The notes beneath the pieces are model-generated. The model saw only the letters and a list, made by a program, of their open reading frames with translations. It searched no databases and had not been told where the DNA came from. From JAEUMG01 sp963805405 (GTDB taxonomy: Bacteria > Pseudomonadota > Alphaproteobacteria > Rhizobiales > Aestuariivirgaceae), in assembly GCA_963805405.1 (NCBI GenBank), contig CAWDUC010000020.1, forward strand, positions 558,001 through 622,000: a stretch of 64,000 bases of DNA. Direction: 5' to 3'. This document shows, one piece after another, positions 46,838 to 56,512 of this stretch (its first letter is position 1; every line of letters starts with the position of its first letter). The position numbers and the translations under genes were made by a program.

Positions 46838-48688
46838 ATGTGGGAGCCCCTTTCCGCCAATCTTGCAGTGATTTTGGCGCTGCTGGTGGGGTGGACATCG
46901 GCCAGCGAGTGGGTTGCGCAGTTCAGCGCGACCACCCAGAAAACACTGTTCGGGCTGCTGATGGCATTGGGCACCCTCGGCTCTATGCTGATGGCGTATG
47001 AGTCAGCGCCTGGGCGCTACTTGGATTTGCGCACGGCGATGATCGTCATATCGGGTTTTTTCGGCGGCGTTCCGGCTGCACTTGTGACCGGCGCCGTGGC
47101 CCTGGCATACAGACTATATCTGGGCGGTAATGTACTGCCGGCGGTAATCTTCATTCTTCTGGCAATGGCTATCGGTACCGCAGGTTATATGCTGCGACGC
47201 GGACGACCGGCGACACTGTTCCAGGTCGTTGTGCTGGCATTTGCGGTAGTAGCCGCAACCAGCGGTCTCATGATGCTTGCATTCCCGAAGTTTGCCTCCG
47301 TTGTCGATCTGCGCATTCCGATGTTCTACACTTTCAGCGCGACGCTCCTATTGGGGGCGGTGCTGGTGCTGGAAGCCAGACGGCGCGAACTCCTGACCAT
47401 CAACGCTTACTACCAGTCGATGGTCAACGCGCTCCCCGACTGCCTCAACATCAAGGACCTCGATGGCCGCTTCCTTGCCGCTAATCCCGCGACATCGCGA
47501 TTGATGGAGATTGCAACGGCGCAGAATCTTGTTGGGAAAACGGATTTTGATTTCTACCCGAAAGAGATCGCGGAAGGATTTCGAGAGGACGAGAGAGCGG
47601 TTCTGAATGGAGGGGAAAATCGCTTACTCGAACAGAAGCTCGTGCTTCCGCACGGAATCTGCCGATACGTCTCCACCCTCAAGGCTCCTGTGAGAGATGC
47701 TTCCGGCAAGATTTTTGCGCTCATTACCTGGAATCGCGACATCACCCAGCAAAGGCGCACCCAAGCGAAGCTCGAGGAAATGCAAGTCTATCTCGATCTG
47801 GCTTTGGACAATATGCAAGACGGACTTGCCATCTACGATCCCAAGGGTGTGCTTGTCTTCTGCAATGTGCGCTATCGAGAACTCTTTCCGCGCACGGCCC
47901 ATTTGCGACAGCCGGGCGCCAACTTCACCGACATCATCAAGGCGGCCATTGCGCTCGGGGAAGAACAGTTCCTGGGCAATGAGAGTGTTGAGGATTATGT
48001 CCTGCGAAAGCTCCATGGCCTGCGCGAAGAGGGCAAGGTGTTGACTGGTCTCGAGGACGGCAAGACCTATTCGAAGCGGACAACGGTCCTCGCAAATGGC
48101 TGCAGCCTAAGGATCGTCAGCGACGCTACCGAGCAGCATCGCTTGCAAAGCTCGCTCAGCTATCAGGCGTTTCACGATTCGCTCACCGGGCTTCCAAACC
48201 GCGCGAATTTTCACCGCGAGTTCATGCGCCGTCTTGACGAAGCGCGCGCCGGCGCAAGCGAGCTGACCATCATGGTGCTGGATCTCGATCGGTTCAAGGA
48301 GGTCAACGACAATTTCGGGCACGAGGCGGGCGACAAGATGCTAGTCGAGGTGGCGCGACGTCTGGAAAGCGCCATCAGACAAGAAGACCTCGTGGCGCGC
48401 CTGGGCGGCGACGAGTTCGCGATTCTGGTTTCGGGCAATTCGCCGCGATCCGATCCCGTAATATTGGCCGATAGAATACTCAAAGCCCTCAGCCAGCCGG
48501 TCGGCATAGGGGATGTGACGCTCCTTCCCGGCATATCGATCGGATACACGACATATCCACTCGACAATTCCGATCAGGACGGCTTGCTGCGCCATGCCGA
48601 CCAAGCCCTCTATTTCGCCAAGGCGAGCGGGCGCCGGACCTATCGGCGTTTCAATGCGACAGAGGCAGCAAAAGCTGTCAGTGCGTAA
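46838..48688 (+). CDS. Membrane PAS-GGDEF diguanylate cyclase
   Basis: A 616-aa c-di-GMP synthase. Five or six helices at the N-terminus (about 9-180) resemble a 5TMR-LYT sensor (LDLRTAMIVISGFFGGVPAAL). A PAS domain (190-320, DCLNIKDLDGRFLAANPAT), a second PAS-like domain (325-440) and a GGDEF domain (450-600) follow. The active site RLGGDEFAIL is intact, and RQED five residues before it is a full product-inhibition I-site. No EAL domain. Signal unknown; no obvious partner nearby. Confidence 0.86.
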   Translation: MWEPLSANLAVILALLVGWTSASEWVAQFSATTQKTLFGLLMALGTLGSMLMAYESAPGRYLDLRTAMIVISGFFGGVPAALVTGAVALAYRLYLGGNVLPAVIFILLAMAIGTAGYMLRRGRPATLFQVVVLAFAVVAATSGLMMLAFPKFASVVDLRIPMFYTFSATLLLGAVLVLEARRRELLTINAYYQSMVNALPDCLNIKDLDGRFLAANPATSRLMEIATAQNLVGKTDFDFYPKEIAEGFREDERAVLNGGENRLLEQKLVLPHGICRYVSTLKAPVRDASGKIFALITWNRDITQQRRTQAKLEEMQVYLDLALDNMQDGLAIYDPKGVLVFCNVRYRELFPRTAHLRQPGANFTDIIKAAIALGEEQFLGNESVEDYVLRKLHGLREEGKVLTGLEDGKTYSKRTTVLANGCSLRIVSDATEQHRLQSSLSYQAFHDSLTGLPNRANFHREFMRRLDEARAGASELTIMVLDLDRFKEVNDNFGHEAGDKMLVEVARRLESAIRQEDLVARLGGDEFAILVSGNSPRSDPVILADRILKALSQPVGIGDVTLLPGISIGYTTYPLDNSDQDGLLRHADQALYFAKASGRRTYRRFNATEAAKAVSA

Positions 48689-48703
48689 GCGCGTGGCGGT
48701 TCC

Positions 48704-49666
48704 TTAGCCCTGCGGGCGCTGCCTTCCATAGATCAGAAGCATCACCACGATCACGACGCCATAGATGACCTGGCGGCCCCACTCCTGCATCTGCAGGACC
48801 GAGAGGATTGACTGCAGCAGCGTGATAAGGATCACACCGGCGACAGTGCCAAGATAGGTGCCGCGCCCGCCAAGGATCGACGTGCCGCCCAGAACCACCG
48901 CGGCGATCGAAGGCAGAAGATAGGCATCACCCATGGCTTGCGCGGCCTTCGAGGCGTAGCCGGCAAGCAGAACCCCGCCAAAGGCTGCAAGACCCCCGGA
49001 GATTGCGAAAGCGATCAGCACGACGCGCTGACTGTTGACGCCGGAGAGATAGACTGCGCGCTCGCGGTTACCGATGGCGTAGACGGCGCGGCCGAAGCTG
49101 GTGCGGCTCAGCAGGAAGACCGCCAGTGCACCAATGATCGCCCATACGATCAAGGCGTTGGGAATACCAAAGAGAGTATCGCCCGTCGCAAGGAAGCGCA
49201 TGGACTTGGAGGCTGCGTCCTGTGGCGAGAATCCGCCCGTGTGGACGACCATCAGGCCTTGCGCCACGGCGTTGACGGCAAGCGTCACAATCATCGACGG
49301 TATCCGCATATAGGCGACGCCAAAGCCGTTCATCAATCCGAACACGACACCGCATAAAATTCCGAAGGGAATTGCGAGGGTCGCGCCGACCGGACCATAG
49401 GCGGTCATCGCCGCCGCCATCATACCGCCCGCCGCCACCACCCAGGGCACTGAGAGGTCGATTTGACCGAGCAGGATCACGATGAACATCCCCGTCGCAA
49501 TCACGCCGAGGAAGGAAGCCACCTTCAATTGCTGCAAGAGATATTCCGGCGACAGGAAATTCGACTGAACCAAGCTGCCGAGAAAAAGCAGGAGGATGAT
49601 GCAGCCGAAAGCTATTGCGACTGCGGGGTCAATTCTTCGAAGATAGCTTTGAACCTGCGTGGCCAT
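48704..49666 (-). CDS. Ribose-type ABC transporter permease, subunit 2
   Basis: A 320-aa BPD_transp_2 permease with about 10 helices; it has the family pattern GQIDLSVPWVVAAGGMM, GFGVAYMRIPSMIVTLA and VVLGGTSILGGRGTYLGT. 3 bases after the first permease gene. Part of a carbohydrate importer with the ATPase at 50650 and binding protein at 52269. Confidence 0.88.
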   Translation of the reverse strand: MATQVQSYLRRIDPAVAIAFGCIILLLFLGSLVQSNFLSPEYLLQQLKVASFLGVIATGMFIVILLGQIDLSVPWVVAAGGMMAAAMTAYGPVGATLAIPFGILCGVVFGLMNGFGVAYMRIPSMIVTLAVNAVAQGLMVVHTGGFSPQDAASKSMRFLATGDTLFGIPNALIVWAIIGALAVFLLSRTSFGRAVYAIGNRERAVYLSGVNSQRVVLIAFAISGGLAAFGGVLLAGYASKAAQAMGDAYLLPSIAAVVLGGTSILGGRGTYLGTVAGVILITLLQSILSVLQMQEWGRQVIYGVVIVVMLLIYGRQRPQG

Positions 49667-49669
49667 AAC

Positions 49670-50653
49670 TTATCCGAAAAGATCAAGGCGATTGCGAATT
49701 CGAAACAGTCCGATGGCGCCGACGCTGACCGCGGCGACCAACACAACGCCCCGGAACAGAGGTTGCCACAACGGGTCTACTTCGAAGACGAACAACAAGT
49801 CGCCGATCGTTGAGAACATGAAGGCACCGAAGACGGCGCCGACGGCGCTTCCCGACCCACCGAAGAGCGAAACGCCGCCGAGCACCACAGCGGCGATCGA
49901 GTAGAGGGTGTAATTCCCGCCATTCGCCTGCGATGCCTCTCCCGAGTAGGTGAAAAAGGTAAGGAACAATCCACCCAAGGAAGCAAGCAGTCCCGACAAC
50001 ACGTAAGCAGCGAACTTGCCCTGCTTGACCGGTACCCCCGACATATAGGCAGCGACCTCGGATGAGCCGACCGCGTAGGCGGCACGGCCATATACAGATC
50101 GCCTAAATGGAACCCAGACTATCAGGATTATCGCGATGAGGCAGACGAGGCTCGCGGGTATTCCTCCTGGAAGCTTGCCGGTTATTCCGTCCGCAAGGTC
50201 CTCGTTGATCTCGCCGCCTCCCGGAAATGGCCGCAGCGCCAGCGCAATGCCAAAGAAGACCGCGCCAGTCGCAATCGTCGTGACGATCGGCTGCAGACGG
50301 CCATAAATGACGATGAAGCCATTGATGCCCCCGCACACAACGCCAGTGAGCAGAACCCCGAATATGCCGGCCATCGTCGTGAGACCAGAGCCGACAACAA
50401 TCCAAGAGGCAACACAGTTGGTCAGTACGACGATCATGCCGACCGAGAGGTCGATGCCGGCCGTGAGCACGACCATGGTCTGCGCCATCGCGACCAGGGC
50501 CAGCAGCACGCTCTTGTTGGATGCCGTCGTGACAACGTTGGAGCTGAAGCCGGCCGGGTGATTGCTGGCATAGATGATGAACATCAACACAAAGACGGCG
50601 GCGGCGAGAAGGGTGCCGCGATGTTCTGCGAAATAGTAGCGCCAATCCTTCAT
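49670..50653 (-). CDS. Ribose-type ABC transporter permease, subunit 1
   Basis: A 327-aa permease of the RbsC family with MVVLTAGIDLSVGMIVVLTN, GFIVIYGRLQPIVTTIATG and AAVVLGGVSLFGGSGSAVG. It overlaps the ATPase gene by 4 bases (ATGA) and is followed 3 bases later by the second permease; the importer has two distinct permease subunits, which suggests a heterodimer. Confidence 0.88.
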   Translation of the reverse strand: MKDWRYYFAEHRGTLLAAAVFVLMFIIYASNHPAGFSSNVVTTASNKSVLLALVAMAQTMVVLTAGIDLSVGMIVVLTNCVASWIVVGSGLTTMAGIFGVLLTGVVCGGINGFIVIYGRLQPIVTTIATGAVFFGIALALRPFPGGGEINEDLADGITGKLPGGIPASLVCLIAIILIVWVPFRRSVYGRAAYAVGSSEVAAYMSGVPVKQGKFAAYVLSGLLASLGGLFLTFFTYSGEASQANGGNYTLYSIAAVVLGGVSLFGGSGSAVGAVFGAFMFSTIGDLLFVFEVDPLWQPLFRGVVLVAAVSVGAIGLFRIRNRLDLFG

Positions 50654-52206
50654 GCAGTGTGCACCGGCGCAGTTCCGGTCCCTTCCATGGCTGGATTGAT
50701 GTTGAGTGCGCTGCTGATCAATGCGCGCTCTGTGATCTCGGCGCCGACCAGTTCCTTGCGAACACCGCCATCATAGAGGACGAGCACGCGGTCGCAGCAG
50801 CCAATGAGTTCGTCGTAATCGGTGGAATAGAAAAGAATCGCCGCACCACTGGCCGCGAGCTTGCGCAGGAGCTGGTAGAGTTCCTGCTTGGTGCCGACAT
50901 CGATGCCGCGCGTGGGATCGTTGAGCAGGATGATGCGCGGGTTGACCATCAGCCATTTGGCAATGACCACCTTCTGCTGATTGCCGCCCGACAAAGAGCC
51001 GACAGGGATATCCGTGCCGGCGGTGCGGATCGCCAGAAGCTGGATCATATCGTCGATTGCCTTGCGCTCGGCGCCGCGGTCGACGATCCCAAACCGAGAG
51101 AGGCGCTCGATAGCCGCGAATGAAAGATTGTCGCGCACCGACATCGGCAGCATCAGGCCTTCGGTCTTGCGATCCTCCGGAATGAGCGCCATACCAATCT
51201 TCTTCGATTTGGCGGCGTGCGGGCTTCCGATGTGCGTCTTCTGGCCATCGATACGGACCTCGCCGGATACGCTGCGCAAAACGCCAAACAGGGCAAGCAG
51301 CAATTCGCGCTGACCCTGGCCGTCCAAACCGCCGAGGCCGACGACCTCGCCAGGCCTAACCGCGAGCGAGATATCCTTCAGCCGATCCGTCCATGAGAGG
51401 TTCTTCACCTCGATCATCGGCTTTAAGGAACTGTCGGGAGGGGCAGGGCGCGGCGGAAAGATGTGGCTGTATTCGCGGCCGATCATCATCTCGACCACTT
51501 CGTTGTCGGTCTTGGTACCGGCCTTGAAAGTCGCGACATTGCGACCATTGCGGAACACGGTGCATTCATCCGCGAGTTCGGCGATCTCGTGCATGCGATG
51601 CGAGATGTAAAGCAGCGCCAGGCCTTCGCTGCGCAGGCGCTTCAGAACCGCAAAAACCTTGGCGACGTCCGCGGCAGTCAAGGCGGATGTGGCCTCGTCG
51701 AGAATGAGGATGCGAGGATTGCGGGCGAGCGCCTTGGCGATCTCGACCATCTGGCGGCGCGACAAAGGCAAGTCCTTGACGGGCGCCATGGGATGGATGT
51801 CTTCGGCGCCGGCGCGCGCAAGTGCTGCTTCCGCCAGGCGACGTTGCGCCTTGCGGTCGATCATGCCGAAACGCTGCGGTGGGTCGCTAATGATGATGTT
51901 GTCGGCGACCGACAAATCGGGGATCAGCGACAATTCCTGAAAGATACAAACGATCCCGGATTTATTGGCAGCAGCGGGACTGCTGAACCGGACCTCCTGG
52001 TCTTCCAGCAGCATGCGGCCTTCGTCGGGCTGCACCACGCCGGACATGACCTTGATCAAGGTCGACTTGCCAGCGCCGTTCTCGCCGAGGATTGCATGGA
52101 TACGACCGCCAACGACGTCGAGTTCAGCATTCTCGAGCGCCCTCACGCCGCCATAGCGCTTTGAAACGCCGTCCGCGCGGAACAACGAAGGCGAAACCGG
52201 CTCCAT
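50650..52206 (-). CDS. Sugar ABC transporter ATPase (two nucleotide-binding domains)
   Basis: A 518-aa RbsA/MglA-type ATPase. First domain has Walker A LGENGAGKSTLIKVM, LSRRQMVEIAKAL and Walker B ILILDEATSAL; second domain has the usual degenerate Walker A (GGLDGQGQREL), LSGGNQQKVVIAKWL and IILLNDPTRGIDVG. Start ATG at 52206, preceded by GGGGGTGGG. An attenuator hairpin lies between it and the binding protein gene. Confidence 0.92.
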   Translation of the reverse strand: MEPVSPSLFRADGVSKRYGGVRALENAELDVVGGRIHAILGENGAGKSTLIKVMSGVVQPDEGRMLLEDQEVRFSSPAAANKSGIVCIFQELSLIPDLSVADNIIISDPPQRFGMIDRKAQRRLAEAALARAGAEDIHPMAPVKDLPLSRRQMVEIAKALARNPRILILDEATSALTAADVAKVFAVLKRLRSEGLALLYISHRMHEIAELADECTVFRNGRNVATFKAGTKTDNEVVEMMIGREYSHIFPPRPAPPDSSLKPMIEVKNLSWTDRLKDISLAVRPGEVVGLGGLDGQGQRELLLALFGVLRSVSGEVRIDGQKTHIGSPHAAKSKKIGMALIPEDRKTEGLMLPMSVRDNLSFAAIERLSRFGIVDRGAERKAIDDMIQLLAIRTAGTDIPVGSLSGGNQQKVVIAKWLMVNPRIILLNDPTRGIDVGTKQELYQLLRKLAASGAAILFYSTDYDELIGCCDRVLVLYDGGVRKELVGAEITERALISSALNINPAMEGTGTAPVHTA

Positions 52207-52225
52207 CCCACCCCCCTCGAAAACA

Positions 52226-52250
52226 GCGCCGCGGGTTGGTCCCGCGGCGC
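52226..52250 (-). terminator. Hairpin between the binding protein and ATPase genes
   Basis: Perfect 10-bp stem GCGCCGCGGG / CCCGCGGCGC with 5-base loop, followed on the minus strand by TGTTTT. Such partial terminators after the binding protein of ABC importers give it higher expression than the membrane parts; the role here is inference. Confidence 0.65.
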
Positions 52251-52268
52251 CAATCCGTTCAACCGATA

Positions 52269-53408
52269 TTACTGGTTGGCTTCCGATTGTCCCATGATTT
52301 CTTGCGCGGTGAAGTTGATACCGCAAGTCGGGAAGGAGTTACCGACAAAGAAATTGGGGGACTGGTCCGCATAATAGTTCTCGCCGTCCTTGAAGTTCGG
52401 ATCTTCAACGATCGCGAGCGGCAGCTTGACCGACTGCGGTACGATTTTGCCCTCAAGGGCATCGATAGCCGTCTTGATAGCGACGGCCACCTGTGCGGGG
52501 CCGGTGCCGGCCGACGAGCAAACAAGGCCTTCGCCGGAATACTTGCCGCAGAAAGTGCGGAAGCCGTTCTCCGTCTCGCCGCCGAAGGGTACGAAGGGAT
52601 GCTTCGCATCGATCAGCGCCTGCACGACGCCAGTGTCACCACCCTGCGCGGTGATGCCATCGAACTTCTTGTGGACGGCCAGCGCGTCGGCGGTGACCTT
52701 CTGCGCGGTCGGGTCGTCCCACTTGCCGACGACCTCGACGATTTCCCACGGCTTGCCCGTGGCATCGAGAGTTTCATGGATGCCGTTATGGCGATCGGTG
52801 TCGACGGAGGTGCCGGCGACGCCGCGCACTTCGAGGATCTTGCCGCCATTGGGGATCTTGTTCGCCAGCCAGTTGGCCCACAATACGCCGAGGCCCTTCT
52901 GGTCGACGTTGACGTTGATCGCGTCCTTGGTGTCGAGGATGTTGTCGAAGGCGACGAGTACCACGCCCGCGTCATTGGCGCGCTTGATCACCGGCTTGAA
53001 GGCGTCCGGGTTCTGGGCATTGACGACGATGGCGTCATAGCCTGAATCGATGAAGTTGTTGACGGCGGCGATCTGAGCGGCGACGTCTTCACCCGTCGAG
53101 ATAACCTTGAATTCCTTGAGCTTCGCCTTGACATCTGGCTGCTCGGCATAGGCCTTGGCGGTCTTGATCATCTGGATGCGCCAGGTGTTGGCGATGAAGC
53201 CATTGGCCAGTGCGATGCGGTAGGGGCCATCCTTCTTGGGGAACTTGAAGAATGTCGTGTCGGCGGCCCATGGCACGTAGCATTCCGGTTCGGCCGAGGG
53301 ACCTGCGACGACTTCAGGACCGGCGTGAGCGGCGGATGCGAGGACGCAGGAAACCGCAAGTGCGCTTGCGAAGGACGCAAGCCGGCAAGCAAAATTCTTA
53401 GAGATCAT
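52269..53408 (-). CDS. Periplasmic sugar-binding protein of the RbsB type
   Basis: A 379-aa binding protein. Residues 1-29 are a signal peptide (MISKNFACRLASFASALAV, cleavage near SAAHAG). The type I fold is seen in YRIALANGFIANTWRIQMIK, DAIVVNAQNPDAFKPVI and GGDTGVVQALIDAKHPFVPFG. Four Cys may form disulfides (PECYVPW; FCGKY; LVCSS; TCGINF), unusual for this family. Sugar not deducible. GGAGG before the ATG at 53408; divergent from LacI. Confidence 0.88.
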   Translation of the reverse strand: MISKNFACRLASFASALAVSCVLASAAHAGPEVVAGPSAEPECYVPWAADTTFFKFPKKDGPYRIALANGFIANTWRIQMIKTAKAYAEQPDVKAKLKEFKVISTGEDVAAQIAAVNNFIDSGYDAIVVNAQNPDAFKPVIKRANDAGVVLVAFDNILDTKDAINVNVDQKGLGVLWANWLANKIPNGGKILEVRGVAGTSVDTDRHNGIHETLDATGKPWEIVEVVGKWDDPTAQKVTADALAVHKKFDGITAQGGDTGVVQALIDAKHPFVPFGGETENGFRTFCGKYSGEGLVCSSAGTGPAQVAVAIKTAIDALEGKIVPQSVKLPLAIVEDPNFKDGENYYADQSPNFFVGNSFPTCGINFTAQEIMGQSEANQ

Positions 53409-53520
53409 GTATTCCTCCCATGAAAGCCAATGAGTGGCTTTGTCTTGTCCGGTTGCGCTTGTTCGCATGTGCGATACGCAAGATTTCTTGGTACCGGACG
53501 GCAATATCGGTATAGGTAGA

Positions 53521-53534
53521 TGAAAGCGCTGTCA
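53521..53534. promoter_or_regulatory. LacI/GalR-type operator
   Basis: TGAAAGCGCTGTCA, a near-perfect palindrome with the CG centre typical of LacI-family operators (close to TGAAAGCGCTTTCA). It lies 17 bases upstream of the lacI-type gene and about 110 bases upstream of the binding protein gene, so it can serve both promoters. Confidence 0.65.
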
Positions 53535-53551
53535 ATTAACTTCGAAAACGC

Positions 53552-54640
53552 ATGAGCAAACGGCACGAACATCGAGCGCGGAGCAGGTTGTCGGACGTCG
53601 CGGCGCGCGCCGGCGTGAGCGCGGTGACGGTATCGCGGGCGATCCGCCATCCGGAAATGGTGACGCCGAAATTGCGCAAGCGCATCGAGAAGGCGATCCA
53701 TGAACTCGCCTACGTGCCGAACCGCGCGGCGAGCATGCTGGCATCGTCACGGACACAACTCATCGGTGTTGTCGTGTCTTCACTGACCAATGGCGTCTTC
53801 GCGGATTTCCTGCGCGCCTTGCATGATTTGCTGTTGCCTGAAGCATTGCAGGTGATGGTACTCGACAGTCGCTATGTGCCGGAGGAAGAAGAAACGGCGA
53901 TCGCGACTTTGCTCGGACAACATCCCGAAGCCATGATCGTGTCGAGCATCGATCAGACACCGCGCGCCAAGCAGTTGCTCAAGCGCAGCGGCATTCCCGT
54001 CGTCCAGACAATGGAATTGGCCAAGAGTCCCATCGATATCAATATCGGGCTTTCGCATGAGGAGGCGGGCCATGCAGCGACCCGTTTCCTGATCGATCTG
54101 GGTCATCGCAAAGTCGGCATCATCGGCGCACCGCGCGACCCTCGCCTGTACAATCGCATCGCCGGCTATGAGCGCGCGATGCGGGAGGCCGGCCTCGACA
54201 TGACGGGACTTGCCGGACGCAGCCCCAATCCTTCGAGCGTGGCGCTGGGCGGAGAATTGATGCGCGGCCTCGTTGAAAGGCGCCCCGATATCGAAGCCGT
54301 ATTCTGCTGCAACGACGACCTGGCACTTGGTGCGCTGTTCGAGTGCCATCGACTCGGCATTTCCGTTCCGGAACGGATCTCGCTGATCGGGTTCAACGAT
54401 CTCGAATACGCGGCTTGCGCCTATCCTTCGCTAACCTCGGTTTTGACTCCGCGTTACGAGATGGGCCGCAAGACGGCCGAGATCGTGCTCGAGATCATCC
54501 GCGGCTCGGGCGCGTGGCCGCAACGCAAGCGGATCGATATCGGCTTCAAAATCATGGAGCGCGAAAGCACGCGGGCGCGAGACAACCGGCCAATCATCGC
54601 CAAAGCAGCCGGCAAGTCGCGGCAATCCGAAAAAGTTTAA
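53552..54640 (+). CDS. LacI-family transcriptional regulator
   Basis: A 362-aa repressor. HTH at residues 12-40 (RLSDVAARAGVSAVTVSRAI) and hinge YVPNRAASMLAS, then a periplasmic-binding-like ligand domain (HRKVGIIGAPRDPRLYNRIAGYERAM; CNDDLALGALFECHRLGISVP; LIGFNDLEYA). The HTH residues that read the operator fit the palindrome upstream. Divergent from the ABC importer, which it most likely regulates; inducer is probably the transported sugar or its phosphate. Confidence 0.9.
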   Translation: MSKRHEHRARSRLSDVAARAGVSAVTVSRAIRHPEMVTPKLRKRIEKAIHELAYVPNRAASMLASSRTQLIGVVVSSLTNGVFADFLRALHDLLLPEALQVMVLDSRYVPEEEETAIATLLGQHPEAMIVSSIDQTPRAKQLLKRSGIPVVQTMELAKSPIDINIGLSHEEAGHAATRFLIDLGHRKVGIIGAPRDPRLYNRIAGYERAMREAGLDMTGLAGRSPNPSSVALGGELMRGLVERRPDIEAVFCCNDDLALGALFECHRLGISVPERISLIGFNDLEYAACAYPSLTSVLTPRYEMGRKTAEIVLEIIRGSGAWPQRKRIDIGFKIMERESTRARDNRPIIAKAAGKSRQSEKV

Positions 54641-54766
54641 GCATATTTGAGTGTTGGCCGGTTACGGGACATTAGCGGGTTTGGGCTAATCCTTTCCCAC
54701 CATGGGGCGGTGGTTTAAGGATTTAAGAATAGTTCCGTTGGATTATTCGCCGCGGACGTGGACGTA

Positions 54767-56512
54767 ATGGCGAAGACACAACCCATTGCCGGATCGGAGC
54801 TTTCGGCGGCGCTCGCGCCGTGCCGATCGGCCGTGGTTTCGCTGACGGTCTTCAGCATGTTCGCCAATCTTTTGATGCTGACCGGCCCGCTGTTCATGCT
54901 GCAAGTCTACGACCGGGTGCTGACCAGCAGCAGCATCCCGACGCTCCTCGCCCTGGCTCTGTTGGCGACCGTTCTCTACAGTCTCTACGGCTTCCTTGAA
55001 TTCGTACGCTCCCGCCTTCTGGTCCGCATCGGGCGGATATTCGACGAGAGCCTGCGCGGGCGCGTTTTCGAAGCCGTTGCGCAGCAATCGTTTCGCAGCG
55101 GCGGGCGGCGCAGCGAAGCGTTGAGCGACCTGCAGACAATTCGGCAATTCCTGCAGGGCAATGGCCCAATAGCATTTCTGGATATGCCGTGGGCACCGAT
55201 CTATCTCGCCATTATTTTCGCGATGCATGCCATGCTCGGCTGGCTGGCGCTCATTGCCGGCGTGGTTCTGACAGCACTCGCGATCATCACCGAGCAAGTC
55301 ACGCGAAGGCATGCGGCCGATGCGCAAAAGGCGATCGGGCTTGCCGGGGCGCAGGCCGATCAATGCCGCACGAATATCGAAGTGGCAACGATACTGGGTA
55401 TGCTTGGGCGATTGCGTGATCGTTGGGCGCGAACGCAGGATGAGGCCCTGGCAAGCCATATGGTTGCAAGCGATCGCAGCGGCTTGCTCACGACGCTGTC
55501 GAGAACCTTAAGGCTTGTCTTCCAATCGGCGGTGCTTGGCGTCGGCGCTTATCTGGCGCTCAAGCGCGAAGTTTCGCCCGGTGTGATGATCGCGGCCAGC
55601 ATCATCATGGCGCGCGCGCTCGCACCGATCGAAACAGCGGTCAGTCAGTGGCCTCAGTTCCAAGGATTTCGCCGTTCCTGGCAGAGGCTCAAGCGTTTCC
55701 TCGCCGAAGTCCCGAAATCCTCGCCGCTCATGGAATTGCCGAAGCCGAGCGGCACGCTCACGGTCGAAAATCTTTCTGCTTATCTGCCTGGAGCGGAAAA
55801 GCCGCTGGTAAGCAATGTCAGTTTCGCGCTGGAGCAGGGCGGCGGACTAGGCATCATCGGACCGACCGGTGCCGGCAAATCCACGCTTGCGCGCGCGCTT
55901 GTTGGCGCCTGGCCGCTGACGCGCGGCACGGTACGGCTCGACGGCGCCACGCCCGATCAGTGGGATCCGGACGTCTTGGGCCGCTCCATCGGTTATCTGT
56001 CGCAAGAAAGCGATTTCTTCGATGGCACGATCGCAGAGAACATTTCACGTTTTGAAGTGTCGCCCGATTCCAAGGCGATCGTCGATGCCGCCCAGCAGGC
56101 AGACATCCACACCCTCATTCTCGGCATGCCCGACGGTTACAACACGGTGATCGGGCAGGGGGGCAGGCGTCTTTCGGCCGGCCAGCGCCAGCGACTAGGC
56201 CTGGCGCGCGCGCTCTATGGCAATCCGCCGCTCGTTGTTTTGGACGAGCCCAACGCCAATCTCGATGCGGCCGGTGAGACAGCACTTGTTCGCGCCATCT
56301 CGAGCGTTCGCGCGCGCGGCGGGACAGTCATCGTCATTGCCCATCGGCCCAGTGCCATCGGTGCGCTCGACAAACTCATGGTTCTCAGCGAGGGCAAGGT
56401 TGCAGCATTCGGGCCGAAGGATGAAATCCTGGCCAAGGTGCTGGCGCGTCCGGTCGATAGCGGCGGCAGGCCGGGCGGTCTTACGATCGTAGCGGAGGCG
56501 AAAGGCGCATGA
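54767..56512 (+). CDS. Type I secretion ABC transporter, PrtD/HasD-like
   Basis: A 581-aa fused membrane-ATPase protein. Six helices in residues 20-320 (LTVFSMFANLLMLTGPLFML..., DMPWAPIYLAIIF is typical) and a C-terminal ATPase: Walker A GPTGAGKSTLARALVG, LSAGQRQRLGLARAL, Walker B LVVLDEPNANLD. Works with the HlyD-type protein next to it; an outer-membrane TolC partner and a substrate gene are not nearby. ATG at 54767 preferred over GTG at 54758. Confidence 0.9.
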   Translation: MAKTQPIAGSELSAALAPCRSAVVSLTVFSMFANLLMLTGPLFMLQVYDRVLTSSSIPTLLALALLATVLYSLYGFLEFVRSRLLVRIGRIFDESLRGRVFEAVAQQSFRSGGRRSEALSDLQTIRQFLQGNGPIAFLDMPWAPIYLAIIFAMHAMLGWLALIAGVVLTALAIITEQVTRRHAADAQKAIGLAGAQADQCRTNIEVATILGMLGRLRDRWARTQDEALASHMVASDRSGLLTTLSRTLRLVFQSAVLGVGAYLALKREVSPGVMIAASIIMARALAPIETAVSQWPQFQGFRRSWQRLKRFLAEVPKSSPLMELPKPSGTLTVENLSAYLPGAEKPLVSNVSFALEQGGGLGIIGPTGAGKSTLARALVGAWPLTRGTVRLDGATPDQWDPDVLGRSIGYLSQESDFFDGTIAENISRFEVSPDSKAIVDAAQQADIHTLILGMPDGYNTVIGQGGRRLSAGQRQRLGLARALYGNPPLVVLDEPNANLDAAGETALVRAISSVRARGGTVIVIAHRPSAIGALDKLMVLSEGKVAAFGPKDEILAKVLARPVDSGGRPGGLTIVAEAKGA

